Assembly (NCBI RefSeq): GCF_016127315.1
Contig: NZ_CP065997.1
Span: 248,001 to 312,000, forward strand
DNA from: Achromobacter deleyi
GTDB taxonomy: Bacteria > Pseudomonadota > Gammaproteobacteria > Burkholderiales > Burkholderiaceae_B
DNA length: 64,000 nucleotides
Reading direction: 5' to 3'
Shown piece after piece: positions 31,748-45,486 of the stretch. Under the pieces are notes generated by a model. The model saw only the letters and a list, made by a program, of their open reading frames with translations. It was not told where the DNA came from and did not search any database. Position 1 is the stretch's first letter; each line of letters starts with the position of its first letter. Both the position numbers and the translations under genes were made by a program.

Positions 31748-32629
31748 ATGTCCGCTGCCCAGACCGCTCCTTCCGCACCGCACGCACGCTTCGATGGCAC
31801 CGACCGATACGTCGCCACCGATGACCTCAAGCTCGCCGTCAACGCCGCGCTGACACTGCAGCGCCCGCTGCTGATCAAGGGCGAACCCGGCACCGGCAAG
31901 ACCATGCTGGCCGAGGAAGTGGCGCGCGCGCTGGACCGTCCTTTGCTGCAGTGGCACATCAAATCCACCACCAAGGCGCATCAGGGTCTTTACGAATACG
32001 ACGCGGTGTCGCGCCTGCGCGACTCGCAGCTCGGCGACGAGAAAGTCCGCGACATCCGCAACTACATCGTGCAGGGCACGCTGTGGCAGGCCTTCGACGC
32101 CGAACAGCCGGTGGTGGTGCTGATCGACGAGATCGACAAGGCCGACATCGAATTCCCCAACGACCTGCTGCGCGAACTCGACCGCATGGAATTCCATGTG
32201 TACGAAACGCGCCAGACCATCGCCGCACGCCACCGGCCGCTGGTCATCATCACCTCCAACAACGAGAAGGACCTGCCAGACGCCTTCCTGCGCCGCTGCT
32301 TCTTCCACTACATCCGCTTCCCCGACCGCGACACCATGCGCGACATCGTCGCGGTGCACTTCCCCGAGCTCAAGCAGGACGTGCTGCGCGCGGCGCTCGA
32401 CACGTTCTTCAGCCTGCGCGACGCGCCCGGCCTGAAGAAAAAACCGTCGACCTCCGAACTGCTGGACTGGCTGCGCCTGCTGCTGGCCGAGGACGTCAGC
32501 GCGGCGCAGATCGACGCGCACACCGCCACCGCGGTGCCGCTGATGGCCGGCGCGCTGCTCAAGAACGAACAGGACGTGCACCTGCTGGAACGGCTCGCCG
32601 CCATGACCCGCGGCGCGCCGCGCCGCTGA
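31748..32629 (+). CDS. MoxR-family AAA+ ATPase
   Basis: A 293-residue ATPase. Walker A is GEPGTGKTML (about residue 40), Walker B VVVLIDEIDKADIEFPNDLL, sensor 1 PLVIITSNNEKDLPDAFLRR. MoxR ATPases act with VWA-domain proteins as chaperones in assembling metalloenzymes or other complexes; the VWA partner follows 22 bp downstream. Targets are not identifiable here, though two cytochrome c genes diverge from it. Confidence 0.93.
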   Translation: MSAAQTAPSAPHARFDGTDRYVATDDLKLAVNAALTLQRPLLIKGEPGTGKTMLAEEVARALDRPLLQWHIKSTTKAHQGLYEYDAVSRLRDSQLGDEKVRDIRNYIVQGTLWQAFDAEQPVVVLIDEIDKADIEFPNDLLRELDRMEFHVYETRQTIAARHRPLVIITSNNEKDLPDAFLRRCFFHYIRFPDRDTMRDIVAVHFPELKQDVLRAALDTFFSLRDAPGLKKKPSTSELLDWLRLLLAEDVSAAQIDAHTATAVPLMAGALLKNEQDVHLLERLAAMTRGAPRR

Positions 32630-32651
32630 CGCTTCCTTCACGGCGCCTGCC

Positions 32652-33824
32652 ATGCTGATCGACTTCTTCTACCACCTGCGGGCCCACAAGCTGCCGGTCT
32701 CGGTGCAGGAATACCTGACGCTGGTGGACGCGCTGCGCCAGGACGTGATGACGCCCACGCTGGACGACTTCTACTTCCTGGCGCGCACCGCGCTGGTCAA
32801 GGACGAATCGCTCTACGACCGCTACGACAAGGCCTTCGGCGCCTACTACAAGGGCATCGAGGCCGCGCTGCCGGCGGGCAAGGACATCCCGCTGGACTGG
32901 CTCATCAAGCAGTTCGAGAAGAGCCTGACGCCGGAGGAAAAGGCCGCCATCGAGAAGCACGGCTGGGACAAGCTGATGGAGCTCTTCAAGGAGCGCATGG
33001 AAGAGCAGAAGGAACGCCATGCCGGCGGCAGCAAGTGGATCGGCACCGGCGGCACCTCGCCCTTCGGCAACGGCGGCTATCACCCCGAAGGCATCCGCGT
33101 CGGCGGCCAGTCGGCCGGCAACCGCAGCGCGGTCAAGGTCTGGGACATGCGCCAGTTCAAGGACTACGACGACCAGGTCGAGCTGGGCACGCGCAACTTC
33201 AAGGTCGCGCTGCGCCGCCTGCGGCGCTTCGCGCGCGAAGGCGCCGAACTCGAACTGGACCTGGACGACACCATCGCCAGCACCGCGCGCAACGCCGGCC
33301 ACCTGGACCTGCGCATGGTCCCGGAGCGCCACAACACGGTCAAGGTGCTGATGCTGCTGGACGTCGGCGGCAGCATGGATGACCACATCGGCCGCGTCGA
33401 GGAACTGTTCTCCGCGGCCCGCAGCGAATTCCGCAATCTCGAGGTCTACTACTTCCACAACTGCCCCTACGAGAGCCTGTGGCAGAGCAACCGCCGGCGC
33501 CAGAACGAACGCTCCGACACCTGGGACGTGCTGCGCAAATACAACCCGGACTGGCGCCTGATCATCGTCGGCGACGCCACCATGAGCCCCTACGAGATCC
33601 TGCAACCGGGCGGCTCGGTCGAGCACTACAACAAGGAACCCGGCGCGCAATGGATGCGCCGGCTGCTGGACGCCTGGCCCAAGTCGGTGTGGCTCAATCC
33701 CGAGCCCACCGCGTCGTGGCAGTACCGCCAGTCGATCGCGCTGATGCGCGACATCATGCAGGACCGCATGTACCCCGTGACGGTCGCGGGGCTGGAACAG
33801 GCGATGCGGGTGCTGTCGAAGTGA
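32652..33824 (+). CDS. VWA-domain (CoxE-like) partner of MoxR ATPase
   Basis: A 390-residue protein: N-terminal helical part (about 1-130), a Gly-rich linker (GGSKWIGTGGTSPFGNGGYHP) and a C-terminal VWA domain starting at about residue 230. The metal-binding site reads DVGGSMDDH, that is DxGxS, where the classical MIDAS is DxSxS. It forms an operon with moxR. Probable co-chaperone; its client is unknown. Confidence 0.9.
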   Translation: MLIDFFYHLRAHKLPVSVQEYLTLVDALRQDVMTPTLDDFYFLARTALVKDESLYDRYDKAFGAYYKGIEAALPAGKDIPLDWLIKQFEKSLTPEEKAAIEKHGWDKLMELFKERMEEQKERHAGGSKWIGTGGTSPFGNGGYHPEGIRVGGQSAGNRSAVKVWDMRQFKDYDDQVELGTRNFKVALRRLRRFAREGAELELDLDDTIASTARNAGHLDLRMVPERHNTVKVLMLLDVGGSMDDHIGRVEELFSAARSEFRNLEVYYFHNCPYESLWQSNRRRQNERSDTWDVLRKYNPDWRLIIVGDATMSPYEILQPGGSVEHYNKEPGAQWMRRLLDAWPKSVWLNPEPTASWQYRQSIALMRDIMQDRMYPVTVAGLEQAMRVLSK

Positions 33825-33871
33825 GGCAACGGCCACGGCCGCGCGCCGCGGCGCCCCCGCGGCAGCGCGCG

Positions 33872-34429
33872 TCAGCCATCCACCGGCTGCGCCGGCGTGT
33901 CCAGCGTCAACTGGTAGAACGCCAGGTCGAGCCAGCGGCCGAACTTGAAACCCGCCTCGCGGATGGTGCCGGCATGCGTGAAGCCCAGCTTCTCATGCAG
34001 CTTGATGCTGCCCTGGTTGGCCGCGTCGATGCCGCCGATCATCAGGTGCACCTGGTTGGCGCGGGCGCGCGCGATCAGCACGCGCATCAGCGCCTCGCCC
34101 AGCCCCTGCCCGCGGAAACGGCCGTCGACATACACGGAATGCTCGACCGAATACTTGTAGGCCGGCCAGGCGCGGAACGTGCCGTAGCTGGCAAACGCCA
34201 TCAGCTCGCCCGCCGCGTTCTCGTACCCCACCACCGGAAAACCGCCGCCGCGCTTGGCCTGGAACCAGCCCTGCATGGCCTCGCGCGGGCGCGGCTTGTA
34301 GTCGTACAGCGCGGTCGAGGTGGCGATGGCCTCGTTGAAGATGGCCAGGATCTGGTCCGCATGGCGTTCATGCGTGCAATCGACCAGGATGGCGCCTTCC
34401 GGGGCGCCGTTGTCAGCGTGCGTAGTCAT
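33872..34429 (-). CDS. GNAT acetyltransferase, phosphinothricin/MnaT type
   Basis: A 185-residue acetyl-CoA transferase. The acetyl-CoA loop is VDGRFRGQGLGEALM, and segments such as AIFNEAI...TALYDYKPR and GFKFGRWLDLAFYQLTL fit the phosphinothricin/methionine-sulfoximine acetyltransferase branch. ATG at 34429 chosen from this similarity. Natural substrates of the branch include methionine and related amino acids. Upstream terminator at 34472 isolates it from the next gene. Confidence 0.88.
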   Translation of the reverse strand: MTTHADNGAPEGAILVDCTHERHADQILAIFNEAIATSTALYDYKPRPREAMQGWFQAKRGGGFPVVGYENAAGELMAFASYGTFRAWPAYKYSVEHSVYVDGRFRGQGLGEALMRVLIARARANQVHLMIGGIDAANQGSIKLHEKLGFTHAGTIREAGFKFGRWLDLAFYQLTLDTPAQPVDG

Positions 34430-34463
34430 GGCGCGGATTGTAGCGGGCCACCCTGACCACCAG

Positions 34464-34491
34464 ACAAAAAAAACCGGCGATGTCGCCGGTT
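34464..34491 (-). terminator. Terminator after the hypothetical gene at 34522
   Basis: Stem AACCGGCGA/TCGCCGGTT (34472-34491), eight T on the minus strand. Confidence 0.8.
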
Positions 34492-34521
34492 CAGTGAGGG
34501 GACTGCCGCTTCTGGCCACTC

Positions 34522-34902
34522 TCAGGCGGCGCGGCTCTCCACAGATCGGTTGGCGCTGCCGGCCGTGCCGCGCATCCCCGGGCACTGGCGCCAGGACAGT
34601 TCGTCCGCATCCATGTCCAGGTCGAACAGGTCATTGGCCGCGGGCCACGGATGCTGGCGCGCCTCGGCGCCCTCCATCTCGAGCACATGCCCGGCAAAGC
34701 CGCGCGGCGATCCTCCGCACTCGGCGAAATAGCGCTGGGCGCGCAGGTCCACCACATAGGTGGTCATGTCATGGGTCAGTATGGCCACGAATTGGCCGTC
34801 ATCACTGGCATAAGCGTACTGAAACTGTCCTTTGATGCGGTCGCCACTCATGGGGCTGCCGGTCAGTTGGGACAAGGCACGCGTGACGATCTCGGTCAGC
34901 AT
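34522..34902 (-). CDS. Hypothetical protein, 126 residues
   Basis: I do not recognise it. Seen: a start MLTEIVTRALSQLTGSPMSGD with a GGAGGAA site before it, a beta-rich middle (GQFQYAYASDDGQFVAILTHDMTTYVVDL) and a cysteine-containing tail ending in a short basic/polar stretch. No signal peptide or helix. It is a single-gene unit with its own terminator. Confidence 0.7.
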   Translation of the reverse strand: MLTEIVTRALSQLTGSPMSGDRIKGQFQYAYASDDGQFVAILTHDMTTYVVDLRAQRYFAECGGSPRGFAGHVLEMEGAEARQHPWPAANDLFDLDMDADELSWRQCPGMRGTAGSANRSVESRAA

Positions 34903-35196
34903 GGGTCGTTCCTCCGAAAGATGCGCCGGCAGGATGCCGGCGGCGAAGGCGCGAACAACAAGCACCGTCGCCGCCCGTGGGGCGCGAGGCGCAATCCGGC
35001 ATACGGCCGGTCTGCGACCCGGCGGGGCGGCGGCTGGCGTTGGACGGGAAACCTGTAGACGGCTGTCGCGCATCCCGTCGACAACAGCAACTACGTTCTG
35101 CAAAGCTTACACCCACGCCCGCCCCGATCTCAAATCGGCCGCGCCACGCCAGGGTGTTGCGGCGCAACATCCCGGCCTGACCGGGCCTGCCGACGC

Positions 35197-35796
35197 TTAT
35201 GCCGCCGCGAACGGCTCCATGCCTGCGCCGGCGTCACCATTTTTCTGCGCATGCCAGGCCTCGCGCGCCAGCCGGTACAGCACGTGCGTCTTCAAGGGAT
35301 GGCCGTCCGGCACGGCCGGATGCTCGAAGCGCTGCGTATCTTCACGCATGCCCAGGCGCCGCATCACGGCGCGTGACGGCTCGTTTTCCGGCACCGTGAA
35401 CGCCACGATCTCGGGCACGCCGATCTGCTCGAACCCCACCCGCAGCGCGGCCTGCGCGGCCTCGCTGGCATAGCCCCTGCCCCAGTAGGGCGCCGCCAGG
35501 CGCCAGCCGATTTCCACGCCCGGCGCGAACGGCAGCGTCGGCCCCAGCGCCTTGATGCCGACGAAACCGATGAACGGCGCGACGCCCGGCACCTCGACCG
35601 CCCAGAAACCCCAGCCGTACTCGTCGATGCCCGCGGCCAGCCGGTCGGCCAGCGCATCGCTTTCCGGCGCGGTCATCGGCAACAGGTAGCGGGTCACGCG
35701 CGCATCGGTGTTCATGTCCGCGAACGGCTTGCGGTCGGCCGCCAGCCATTGCCGCAGCACCAGGCGGGGAGTCTCGATTTCAAGGGATAGCGACAT
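35197..35796 (-). CDS. GNAT acetyltransferase, RimJ/RimL type
   Basis: A 199-residue protein starting MSLSLEIETPRLVLRQW, the typical RimJ/RimL opening (ETPRL.LR). The acetyl-CoA loop is seen around APYWGRGYASEAAQAALRVGF, and the PENEPSRAVMRRLGMRED segment is the usual late motif. Probably acetylates a protein N-terminus or a small amine. Divergent from the M16 peptidase with about 110 bp between. Confidence 0.88.
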   Translation of the reverse strand: MSLSLEIETPRLVLRQWLAADRKPFADMNTDARVTRYLLPMTAPESDALADRLAAGIDEYGWGFWAVEVPGVAPFIGFVGIKALGPTLPFAPGVEIGWRLAAPYWGRGYASEAAQAALRVGFEQIGVPEIVAFTVPENEPSRAVMRRLGMREDTQRFEHPAVPDGHPLKTHVLYRLAREAWHAQKNGDAGAGMEPFAAA

Positions 35797-35906
35797 GCGC
35801 GGTTTTCCAGACAGAACGACGGGCCGGCGCGCCAGGGGCGGGCCCCTGAACCATTCACACCGTATACACTCCAACGGATTCTGCCATGCCAAAGGAATAG
35901 TCCGCC

Positions 35907-38660
<2,754 letters not shown>

Positions 38661-38684
38661 GCGCCACGCCCTCCCGGCGTCTCG

Positions 38685-38714
38685 AGCCCCTGCCCCGGCA
38701 GGGGCTTTTTTTTT
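38685..38714 (+). terminator. Terminator of the M16 peptidase gene
   Basis: Stem AGCCCCTGCC/GGCAGGGGCT with a 2-nt loop, then nine T. Confidence 0.85.
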
Positions 38715-38952
38715 GCCCACACGTTCCGGCCTTGCCCGTCGGTTCCCTACCTAGAATTGAAAAAACCATGCCACAAGTGGGTAGATAGCCCTATACGGCA
38801 TTTATTACACGGTTATTTGGAAAGATGTTTTCAAGATATCAGGGTTTATCCCAAGTGGGATGACGCGCACAATTCAGTCATCGGGAACAAACAACGAACC
38901 ACGACGGAGGGCCGCCGGATTCGGCCCCGTTTAAAACGAATTGGAGGTCATT

Positions 38953-39339
38953 ATGAAAACCCTGACAACTACCCTGCTGATTTCCCTAGCCCTGGTGGGC
39001 GCTGGCGCCCAAGCCGCCGGAGTCGAGCAGGCCAAGTCGAGCGCCCAGGTGGCGACCGAATTGCAACAGGCCAAGATCAGCGGCCAATACACCTTCGGCG
39101 AGCTGGACTATCCGCCCGCCCTGCCCCAGGCCGCCAGCCTGAGCGCGCAGGAAGTGCAAGCCCAGCTGCAACAAGCCAAGACCAGCGGCGAATACACCTT
39201 CGGCGAACTGCAATACCCGCCCGTCAAGGCGGCGGCCAGCGTCAAGACGCGCGCCGATGTCCAGCAGGAACTCGCCCAGGCCAAGGCCAGCGGCCAGTAC
39301 ACGTTCGGCGAACTCGAATACCCGCCGATCACCCGGTGA
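38953..39339 (+). CDS. DUF4148-type secreted protein made of three repeats
   Basis: A 128-residue protein with a signal peptide (1-21, ending AQAAG) and three copies of a repeat of about 34 residues, each containing QxxLxQAKxSGxYTFGELxYPP (about 29-55, 67-96 and 101-127). DUF4148 proteins are small periplasmic proteins of Burkholderiales, usually with one such unit. ATG at 38953 has GGAGG 5 nt before it. Function unknown; the regular repeat suggests a binding or structural role. Confidence 0.8.
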   Translation: MKTLTTTLLISLALVGAGAQAAGVEQAKSSAQVATELQQAKISGQYTFGELDYPPALPQAASLSAQEVQAQLQQAKTSGEYTFGELQYPPVKAAASVKTRADVQQELAQAKASGQYTFGELEYPPITR

Positions 39340-39358
39340 GCTGCTTGCTGTAGCCCGG

Positions 39359-39397
39359 CCGGCCCCGGGCGGCATCATGGTTCGGGGTCGGTTTTTT
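39359..39397 (+). terminator. Terminator of the DUF4148 gene
   Basis: Stem CCGGCCCCG/CGGGGTCGG (one G-T pair) followed by six T. Confidence 0.7.
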
Positions 39398-39423
39398 CAG
39401 GCCACAGCGGCGGATCTAGCAGT

Positions 39424-39560
39424 GGAAGTAGCAGTACCTGTAGTTAGGCAGTACGCAGTCTGTTTTGGAAGTAGCAGTGCCTGTAGTCAGCAGTACGCAG
39501 TCTGAAGCAAGAAGTTGCAGTACCTGCAGTGAAACCGCGGCGCAAGCCGCGGTTTTTTTT
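39424..39560 (+). ncRNA. Candidate small RNA: 43-nt tandem repeats plus terminator
   Basis: Two near-identical units (39424-39462 and 39467-39504) and a partial third (39511-39531) repeat with an exact 43-nt period. Each unit has GGAAGTAGCAGT, CTGTAGT and GCAGTACGCAGTCTG. A terminator hairpin follows directly: ACCGCGGC-GCAA-GCCGCGGT (39534-39553) and eight T. A separate terminator lies before it, so a short transcript of about 140-160 nt would be a unit of its own. No clear promoter is seen; the reverse orientation cannot be excluded. Confidence 0.4.
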
Positions 39561-39662
39561 CGCCCCGGCGATTGCCCCGCCCAATGAAATCGGCCCAGGA
39601 TCCGGATGCCTCCAGACCCTGGGCCGCGCTCCGCCAATACGGCGGGATTCAGCTCAGCCGAT

Positions 39663-40793
39663 TCAGCTGAAGAACTCCTTGACGCGATCGGTCCAGGACT
39701 TGCTTTGCGGCGAGTGGCGGTCGCCCCCGTCGTTCAGCGAGGCCTCGAACTGGCGCAGGATGTTCTTCTGGTCGTCGCTCAGGCGCACCGGCGTCTCGAC
39801 CACCACGTGGCAGTACAGGTCGCCCGGATAGCTGCCGCGCACGCCGCGGATGCCCTTGCCGCGCAGACGGAAGGTCTTGCCGGACTGCGTGCCTTCGGGA
39901 ATCGAGATCTCGGCCTTGCCGCCCAGCGTCGGCACCTGCAGTTCGCCGCCCAGCGCCGCCGTGGTGAACGGGATGGTCAGCTCGCAGTGCAGGTCGTCGC
40001 CGTCGCGCTGGAAGATCTTGTGCTGCTTGATGTGGATTTCCACATACAGGTCGCCCGGAGGGCCGCCATTGATGCCGGGCTCGCCATTGCCGCTGGAGCG
40101 GATGCGCATGCCGTCGTCGATGCCGGCCGGAATCTTGACCTGCAGGGTCTTGTTGCGGCGGATGCGGCCGACGCCATCGCAGGCCGCGCACGGATCGGTG
40201 ATTTCCTTGCCATTGCCATGGCAGGTCGGGCAGGTCTGCTGGACGCTGAAGAAACCCTGCTGCATGCGCACCGCGCCGGAGCCGCCGCAGGTGCGGCAGG
40301 TCTTGGGCGAGGTGCCGGGCTTGGCGCCGGAACCGTGGCAGGTGTCGCAGTTTTCCCAGCTGGGCACGCGGATCTCGGTGTCGAAGCCGGCCGCGGCCTG
40401 CTCCAGCGTGATCTCCAGCGCGTACTTCAGGTCGGCGCCGCGATAGACCTGCGGACCGCCGCCGCGCCGGCCACCGCCGCCGCCGCCGAAGATCTCGCCG
40501 AAGATATCGCCAAAGGCGTCGGCGAATCCGCCGCCCATGCCGCCAGCGCCCATGCCCGCGGCGTTGGGGTCGACGCCCGCATGGCCGTAGCGGTCGTACG
40601 CGGCGCGCTTCTGTTCATCGCCCAGGACCTCGTAGGCCTCCTTGGCTTCCTTGAACTTCTCTTCGGCTTCCTTGCTGTCCGGATTGCGGTCCGGATGGTA
40701 CTTCATGGCCAGCTTTCGATAGGCCTTCTTGAGTTCGTCGTCCGAGGCGTTTTTCGCCACGCCCAGGACTTCGTAATAGTCGCGTTTTGCCAT
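39663..40793 (-). CDS. dnaJ: Chaperone protein DnaJ
   Basis: A 376-residue type I Hsp40. J domain (1-70, with [26 protein letters not shown]), Gly-rich linker (about 75-110), four zinc-finger repeats CxxCxGxG at about 140-205 ([32 protein letters not shown]) and the C-terminal substrate-binding part. It stimulates DnaK ATPase. It lies 109 bp after dnaK. Confidence 0.98.
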   Translation of the reverse strand: MAKRDYYEVLGVAKNASDDELKKAYRKLAMKYHPDRNPDSKEAEEKFKEAKEAYEVLGDEQKRAAYDRYGHAGVDPNAAGMGAGGMGGGFADAFGDIFGEIFGGGGGGRRGGGPQVYRGADLKYALEITLEQAAAGFDTEIRVPSWENCDTCHGSGAKPGTSPKTCRTCGGSGAVRMQQGFFSVQQTCPTCHGNGKEITDPCAACDGVGRIRRNKTLQVKIPAGIDDGMRIRSSGNGEPGINGGPPGDLYVEIHIKQHKIFQRDGDDLHCELTIPFTTAALGGELQVPTLGGKAEISIPEGTQSGKTFRLRGKGIRGVRGSYPGDLYCHVVVETPVRLSDDQKNILRQFEASLNDGGDRHSPQSKSWTDRVKEFFS

Positions 40794-40902
40794 GATCGAT
40801 GGGCTCGGGGGAGAGCCTTCTTTTCAGTGCTACAGAATGAGTTCGCCCGGTAGGCGGATTTCTCCGGCTACCGGGCGGCAGAGGCAGGTCAGCGCCCGGC
40901 CA

Positions 40903-42828
<1,926 letters not shown>

Positions 42829-42885
42829 GGTCGGGTTACCTTGGATAAATCTGTGAAATTGGAGAGAAATTTCCTGTCCCCACAT

Positions 42886-42914
42886 AACTGGGGCTGCCCG
42901 CAGGGTTTTTCAAG
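42886..42914 (-). promoter_or_regulatory. Sigma-32 promoter of dnaK-dnaJ
   Basis: On the minus strand CTTGAAA (42914-42908), 14 bp, then CCCCAGTT (42893-42886), close to the CTTGAAA-N11/16-CCCCATNT consensus. About 60 bp before the dnaK start. Confidence 0.8.
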
Positions 42915-43314
42915 ACGCCTGGCTGGAATTTTCCGCCGGCGTTTCCTGCAGGCGCCGGATCGCCGCCGTGAACTGGGGCAATCCGGGCCAACCGGTGATG
43001 CGGCCGAGCCGTTTTCCGGCCCGGTAAAGCACAAAAGTGGGGACGCCATGCAGGGAAAAGCGGCGGCCCAGCGGCTCGTCGGCGTACACATCCGCCTCGA
43101 ACCAGCTCAGCCCCAGGCCCAGCAGGGTGTCCTGGTGCAGCAGCGCCGCCTGCTTGAAGAGATTGCAGTTATAGCAATCCTGGCCCCACAGGAACACGCA
43201 GCGCAGGTCCGATCCCGGCGCCTGGACCACGGCGGCGTCGAATCCCGCGGTATCGACATGACGCATGCCGAACACCGCGAAGACCTGGGCCGGGTCGAAC
43301 CTGGGATCGGTCAT
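42910..43314 (-). CDS. Thioredoxin-like protein with CYNC motif
   Basis: A 134-residue cytoplasmic thioredoxin-fold protein. The redox pair is CYNC (FLWGQDCYNCNLFKQ, about residues 48-51) instead of CGPC, and the cis-proline is in HGVPTFVLYRAGKRLGRITG. It lies between grpE and dnaK, a usual position in this group, and may be made on heat shock together with grpE. It probably reduces or binds thiols rather than acting as a general thioredoxin (inference). Confidence 0.87.
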   Translation of the reverse strand: MTDPRFDPAQVFAVFGMRHVDTAGFDAAVVQAPGSDLRCVFLWGQDCYNCNLFKQAALLHQDTLLGLGLSWFEADVYADEPLGRRFSLHGVPTFVLYRAGKRLGRITGWPGLPQFTAAIRRLQETPAENSSQAS

Positions 43315-43328
43315 GGCGCGTCGTCCGC

Positions 43329-43886
43329 TCAGCCTTGGCCGGCGGACACCACCACCAGGGCCGGACGCAGCGTGCGGTCGGCGATGGCGTAACCTTTCTG
43401 CAGCACCTGCACCACCGTGTTGGCGGGCTGGTCGGTCGGGATCGACGAAATCGCCTGGTGCTGGTGCGGATCGAACTTGTCGCCCTGGACCGGCGCGATT
43501 TCCTTGAGCATGTTGCGCTCGAAGGCGGCGGCCAGCTGCTTGAGCGTGACTTCGACGCCTTCACGCAGCGTGTCCACGGTCTGGTCGGCCTGGGCCAGCG
43601 CGGCCTCGAGGCTGTCCTTGACCGGCACCAGGCTTTCCGCGAACGACTCGATGCCGAACTTGCGTGCCTTGGACACTTCTTCCTGGGCACGGCGGCGCAC
43701 GTTCTCGGCCTCGGCGCGGATGCGCAGAAGCTGGTCATGCTGCTCATTGACGGTAGCCTGGGCCGCGTCCAGCTGGGCGCGCAACTCGTTCAGCTCGGCC
43801 TGCGCGGCGTCCTGGGCGGCGGGGGCCGCGTCGGCATCGTTGCCGAATCCGGGCGTCTGATCTACAGGCTCGTTGGGTGCCGTCAT
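43329..43886 (-). CDS. grpE: Nucleotide exchange factor GrpE
   Basis: A 185-residue DnaK cofactor: acidic, disordered start (1-45), long dimerising coiled coil (about 45-110) and C-terminal beta part ending in the family motif ([23 protein letters not shown]). Start ATG at 43886 preceded by GGAGGATT. It precedes the thioredoxin-like gene by 14 bp and has its own sigma-32 promoter. Confidence 0.96.
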   Translation of the reverse strand: MTAPNEPVDQTPGFGNDADAAPAAQDAAQAELNELRAQLDAAQATVNEQHDQLLRIRAEAENVRRRAQEEVSKARKFGIESFAESLVPVKDSLEAALAQADQTVDTLREGVEVTLKQLAAAFERNMLKEIAPVQGDKFDPHQHQAISSIPTDQPANTVVQVLQKGYAIADRTLRPALVVVSAGQG

Positions 43887-43922
43887 GGGGAATCCTCCAA
43901 AAAGAATGGCTTTCGCAGACAT

Positions 43923-43950
43923 GAATGGGGGCCAATACCCCTATTTCAAG
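43923..43950 (-). promoter_or_regulatory. Sigma-32 promoter of grpE
   Basis: On the minus strand CTTGAAA (43950-43944), 13 bp, then CCCCATTC (43930-43923): an almost perfect heat-shock promoter about 37 bp before the grpE start. Confidence 0.85.
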
Positions 43951-44103
43951 CCCGGGAAAGCAAATATTCCCCGTCGCGCAGCGCCACCGCGGCAACCGGC
44001 AGCCACCCAGGAAAATCCGGAAAAATCCGCCAAAACCCCAGCTTCACCCGCGAACCGCACGGAAAACCGGCATTTCAGCAGATCCGCCGATGCCAGGGAC
44101 AGG

Positions 44104-44349
<246 letters not shown>

Positions 44350-45441
44350 TCAAGTCCGTGAATGTGTGGGCCATCCCTGCAAGTGTCGTGCCGTCAGGGT
44401 GGCCAACCCCGCGATCCAGGCCGGATCGTCATTGAGCGCCGGGATGTAACGGAACTGCTTGCCGCCCGCGCCGACAAAGGCGTCGCGGCACTCCAGGCTG
44501 ATCTCTTCCAGGGTTTCCAGACAGTCTGCCACAAATCCCGGACACACCACATCCACCTCGGTGATGCCCGAGGCGGCCAGCGCCTTGAGGGTCGGTTCGG
44601 TGTAGGGCTCGAGCCAGCGGGCGGTGCCGAAGCGGCTCTGGAAGGTCACCTCGATCTGCTCGCGCGGCAGCGATAGCCGCTGCGACAGCAGCCGCGCGGT
44701 TTCCATGCAGTCGCGGTAGTACGGATCGCCCAGTTCGATGGAATAGCGCGGCAGGCCATGGAAGCTCATGACCAGCTTCTGCGGCTTGCCATGCTCGCGC
44801 CAGTACGCCTCGATACGGGCGGCCAGCGGGTCGAGATAGATGGGATCCTCGTGGAACCGCTTGATGAAGCGCATTTCCGGCTGGTCGCGCAGCCGGCCGG
44901 CGTGGCGCGTCACGGCATCGACCACGGTGGCCGACGTGCTGGCGGCGTATTGCGGATACAGCGGCACGGTCAGGATGCGTTCGCAGCCCTGCGCCCGCAG
45001 CCGCGAGATGGCGTCGGGAATCGACGGGTTGCCGTAGCGCATGCCCAGTTCCACCACCGCCTCGACCCCGGCCGCGGTCAACGCGGCCTGCACGCCTTCG
45101 GCCTGGCGGCGGCTGTAGACCATCAGCGGCGAGCCTTCCTTGAGCCAGACGCCGGCGTAGCGGGGTTCCAGTTTCTTCGGGCGCATCGTCAGCACCAGGC
45201 CGTGCAGGATCGGCTTCCACAGATAGCGCGGAATCTCGATCACGCGCGGGTCCGACAGGAATTCGCCCAGGTACTTGCGGATGTCCTTCTTGCCCGGGGT
45301 GTCGGGCGTGCCCAGGTTCACCAGCAGCACGCCGACCTTGCCCGGCGCGCGCGGCGGCGGGTCTTCATTGAAGGGGTCGTCCTGCTCGATTTCAGGCAGG
45401 TAGCGTTCAGGCCAGAGATACTTGAACAGGCGAAGAAACAC
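44350..45441 (-). CDS. hemH: Ferrochelatase
   Basis: A 363-residue enzyme that inserts Fe2+ into protoporphyrin IX, the last step of heme synthesis. Seen: VGVLLVNLGTPDTP near residue 37, the active-site histidine in VMSFHGLPRYSIELGDPY and the late glutamate in CPGFVADCLETLEEI. The N-terminus carries an extension of about 30 residues (FKYLWPERYLPEIEQDD). Position between hrcA and grpE is usual in this group. Confidence 0.96.
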   Translation of the reverse strand: MFLRLFKYLWPERYLPEIEQDDPFNEDPPPRAPGKVGVLLVNLGTPDTPGKKDIRKYLGEFLSDPRVIEIPRYLWKPILHGLVLTMRPKKLEPRYAGVWLKEGSPLMVYSRRQAEGVQAALTAAGVEAVVELGMRYGNPSIPDAISRLRAQGCERILTVPLYPQYAASTSATVVDAVTRHAGRLRDQPEMRFIKRFHEDPIYLDPLAARIEAYWREHGKPQKLVMSFHGLPRYSIELGDPYYRDCMETARLLSQRLSLPREQIEVTFQSRFGTARWLEPYTEPTLKALAASGITEVDVVCPGFVADCLETLEEISLECRDAFVGAGGKQFRYIPALNDDPAWIAGLATLTARHLQGWPTHSRT

Positions 45442-45486
45442 AAAAACTCCCCTTCCTCCGCAAGGAGGATGTCGGTTCGAATGGAA

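Larger units (their letters stand above)
39340..39662. other. 323-bp region between the DUF4148 gene and dnaJ
   Basis: Holds the DUF4148 terminator (39359-39397), the 43-nt tandem repeats (39424-39531), a second terminator (39532-39560) and a GGCCCAGG/CCTGGGCC stem (about 39593-39624) after the dnaJ end. No protein-coding potential: the 43-nt period cannot keep a frame. Confidence 0.75.

Noticed and set aside
34903..35196. Additional gene between the hypothetical gene and the RimJ-type acetyltransferase
   Set aside because: The open frames in this 294-bp stretch are Arg/Gly/Pro-rich without a ribosome site and look like shadows; nothing else was seen in it.
39424..39531. CRISPR array
   Set aside because: Units of 38-39 nt are separated by only 4-6 nt, there are too few copies and no cas genes; it is a plain tandem repeat.
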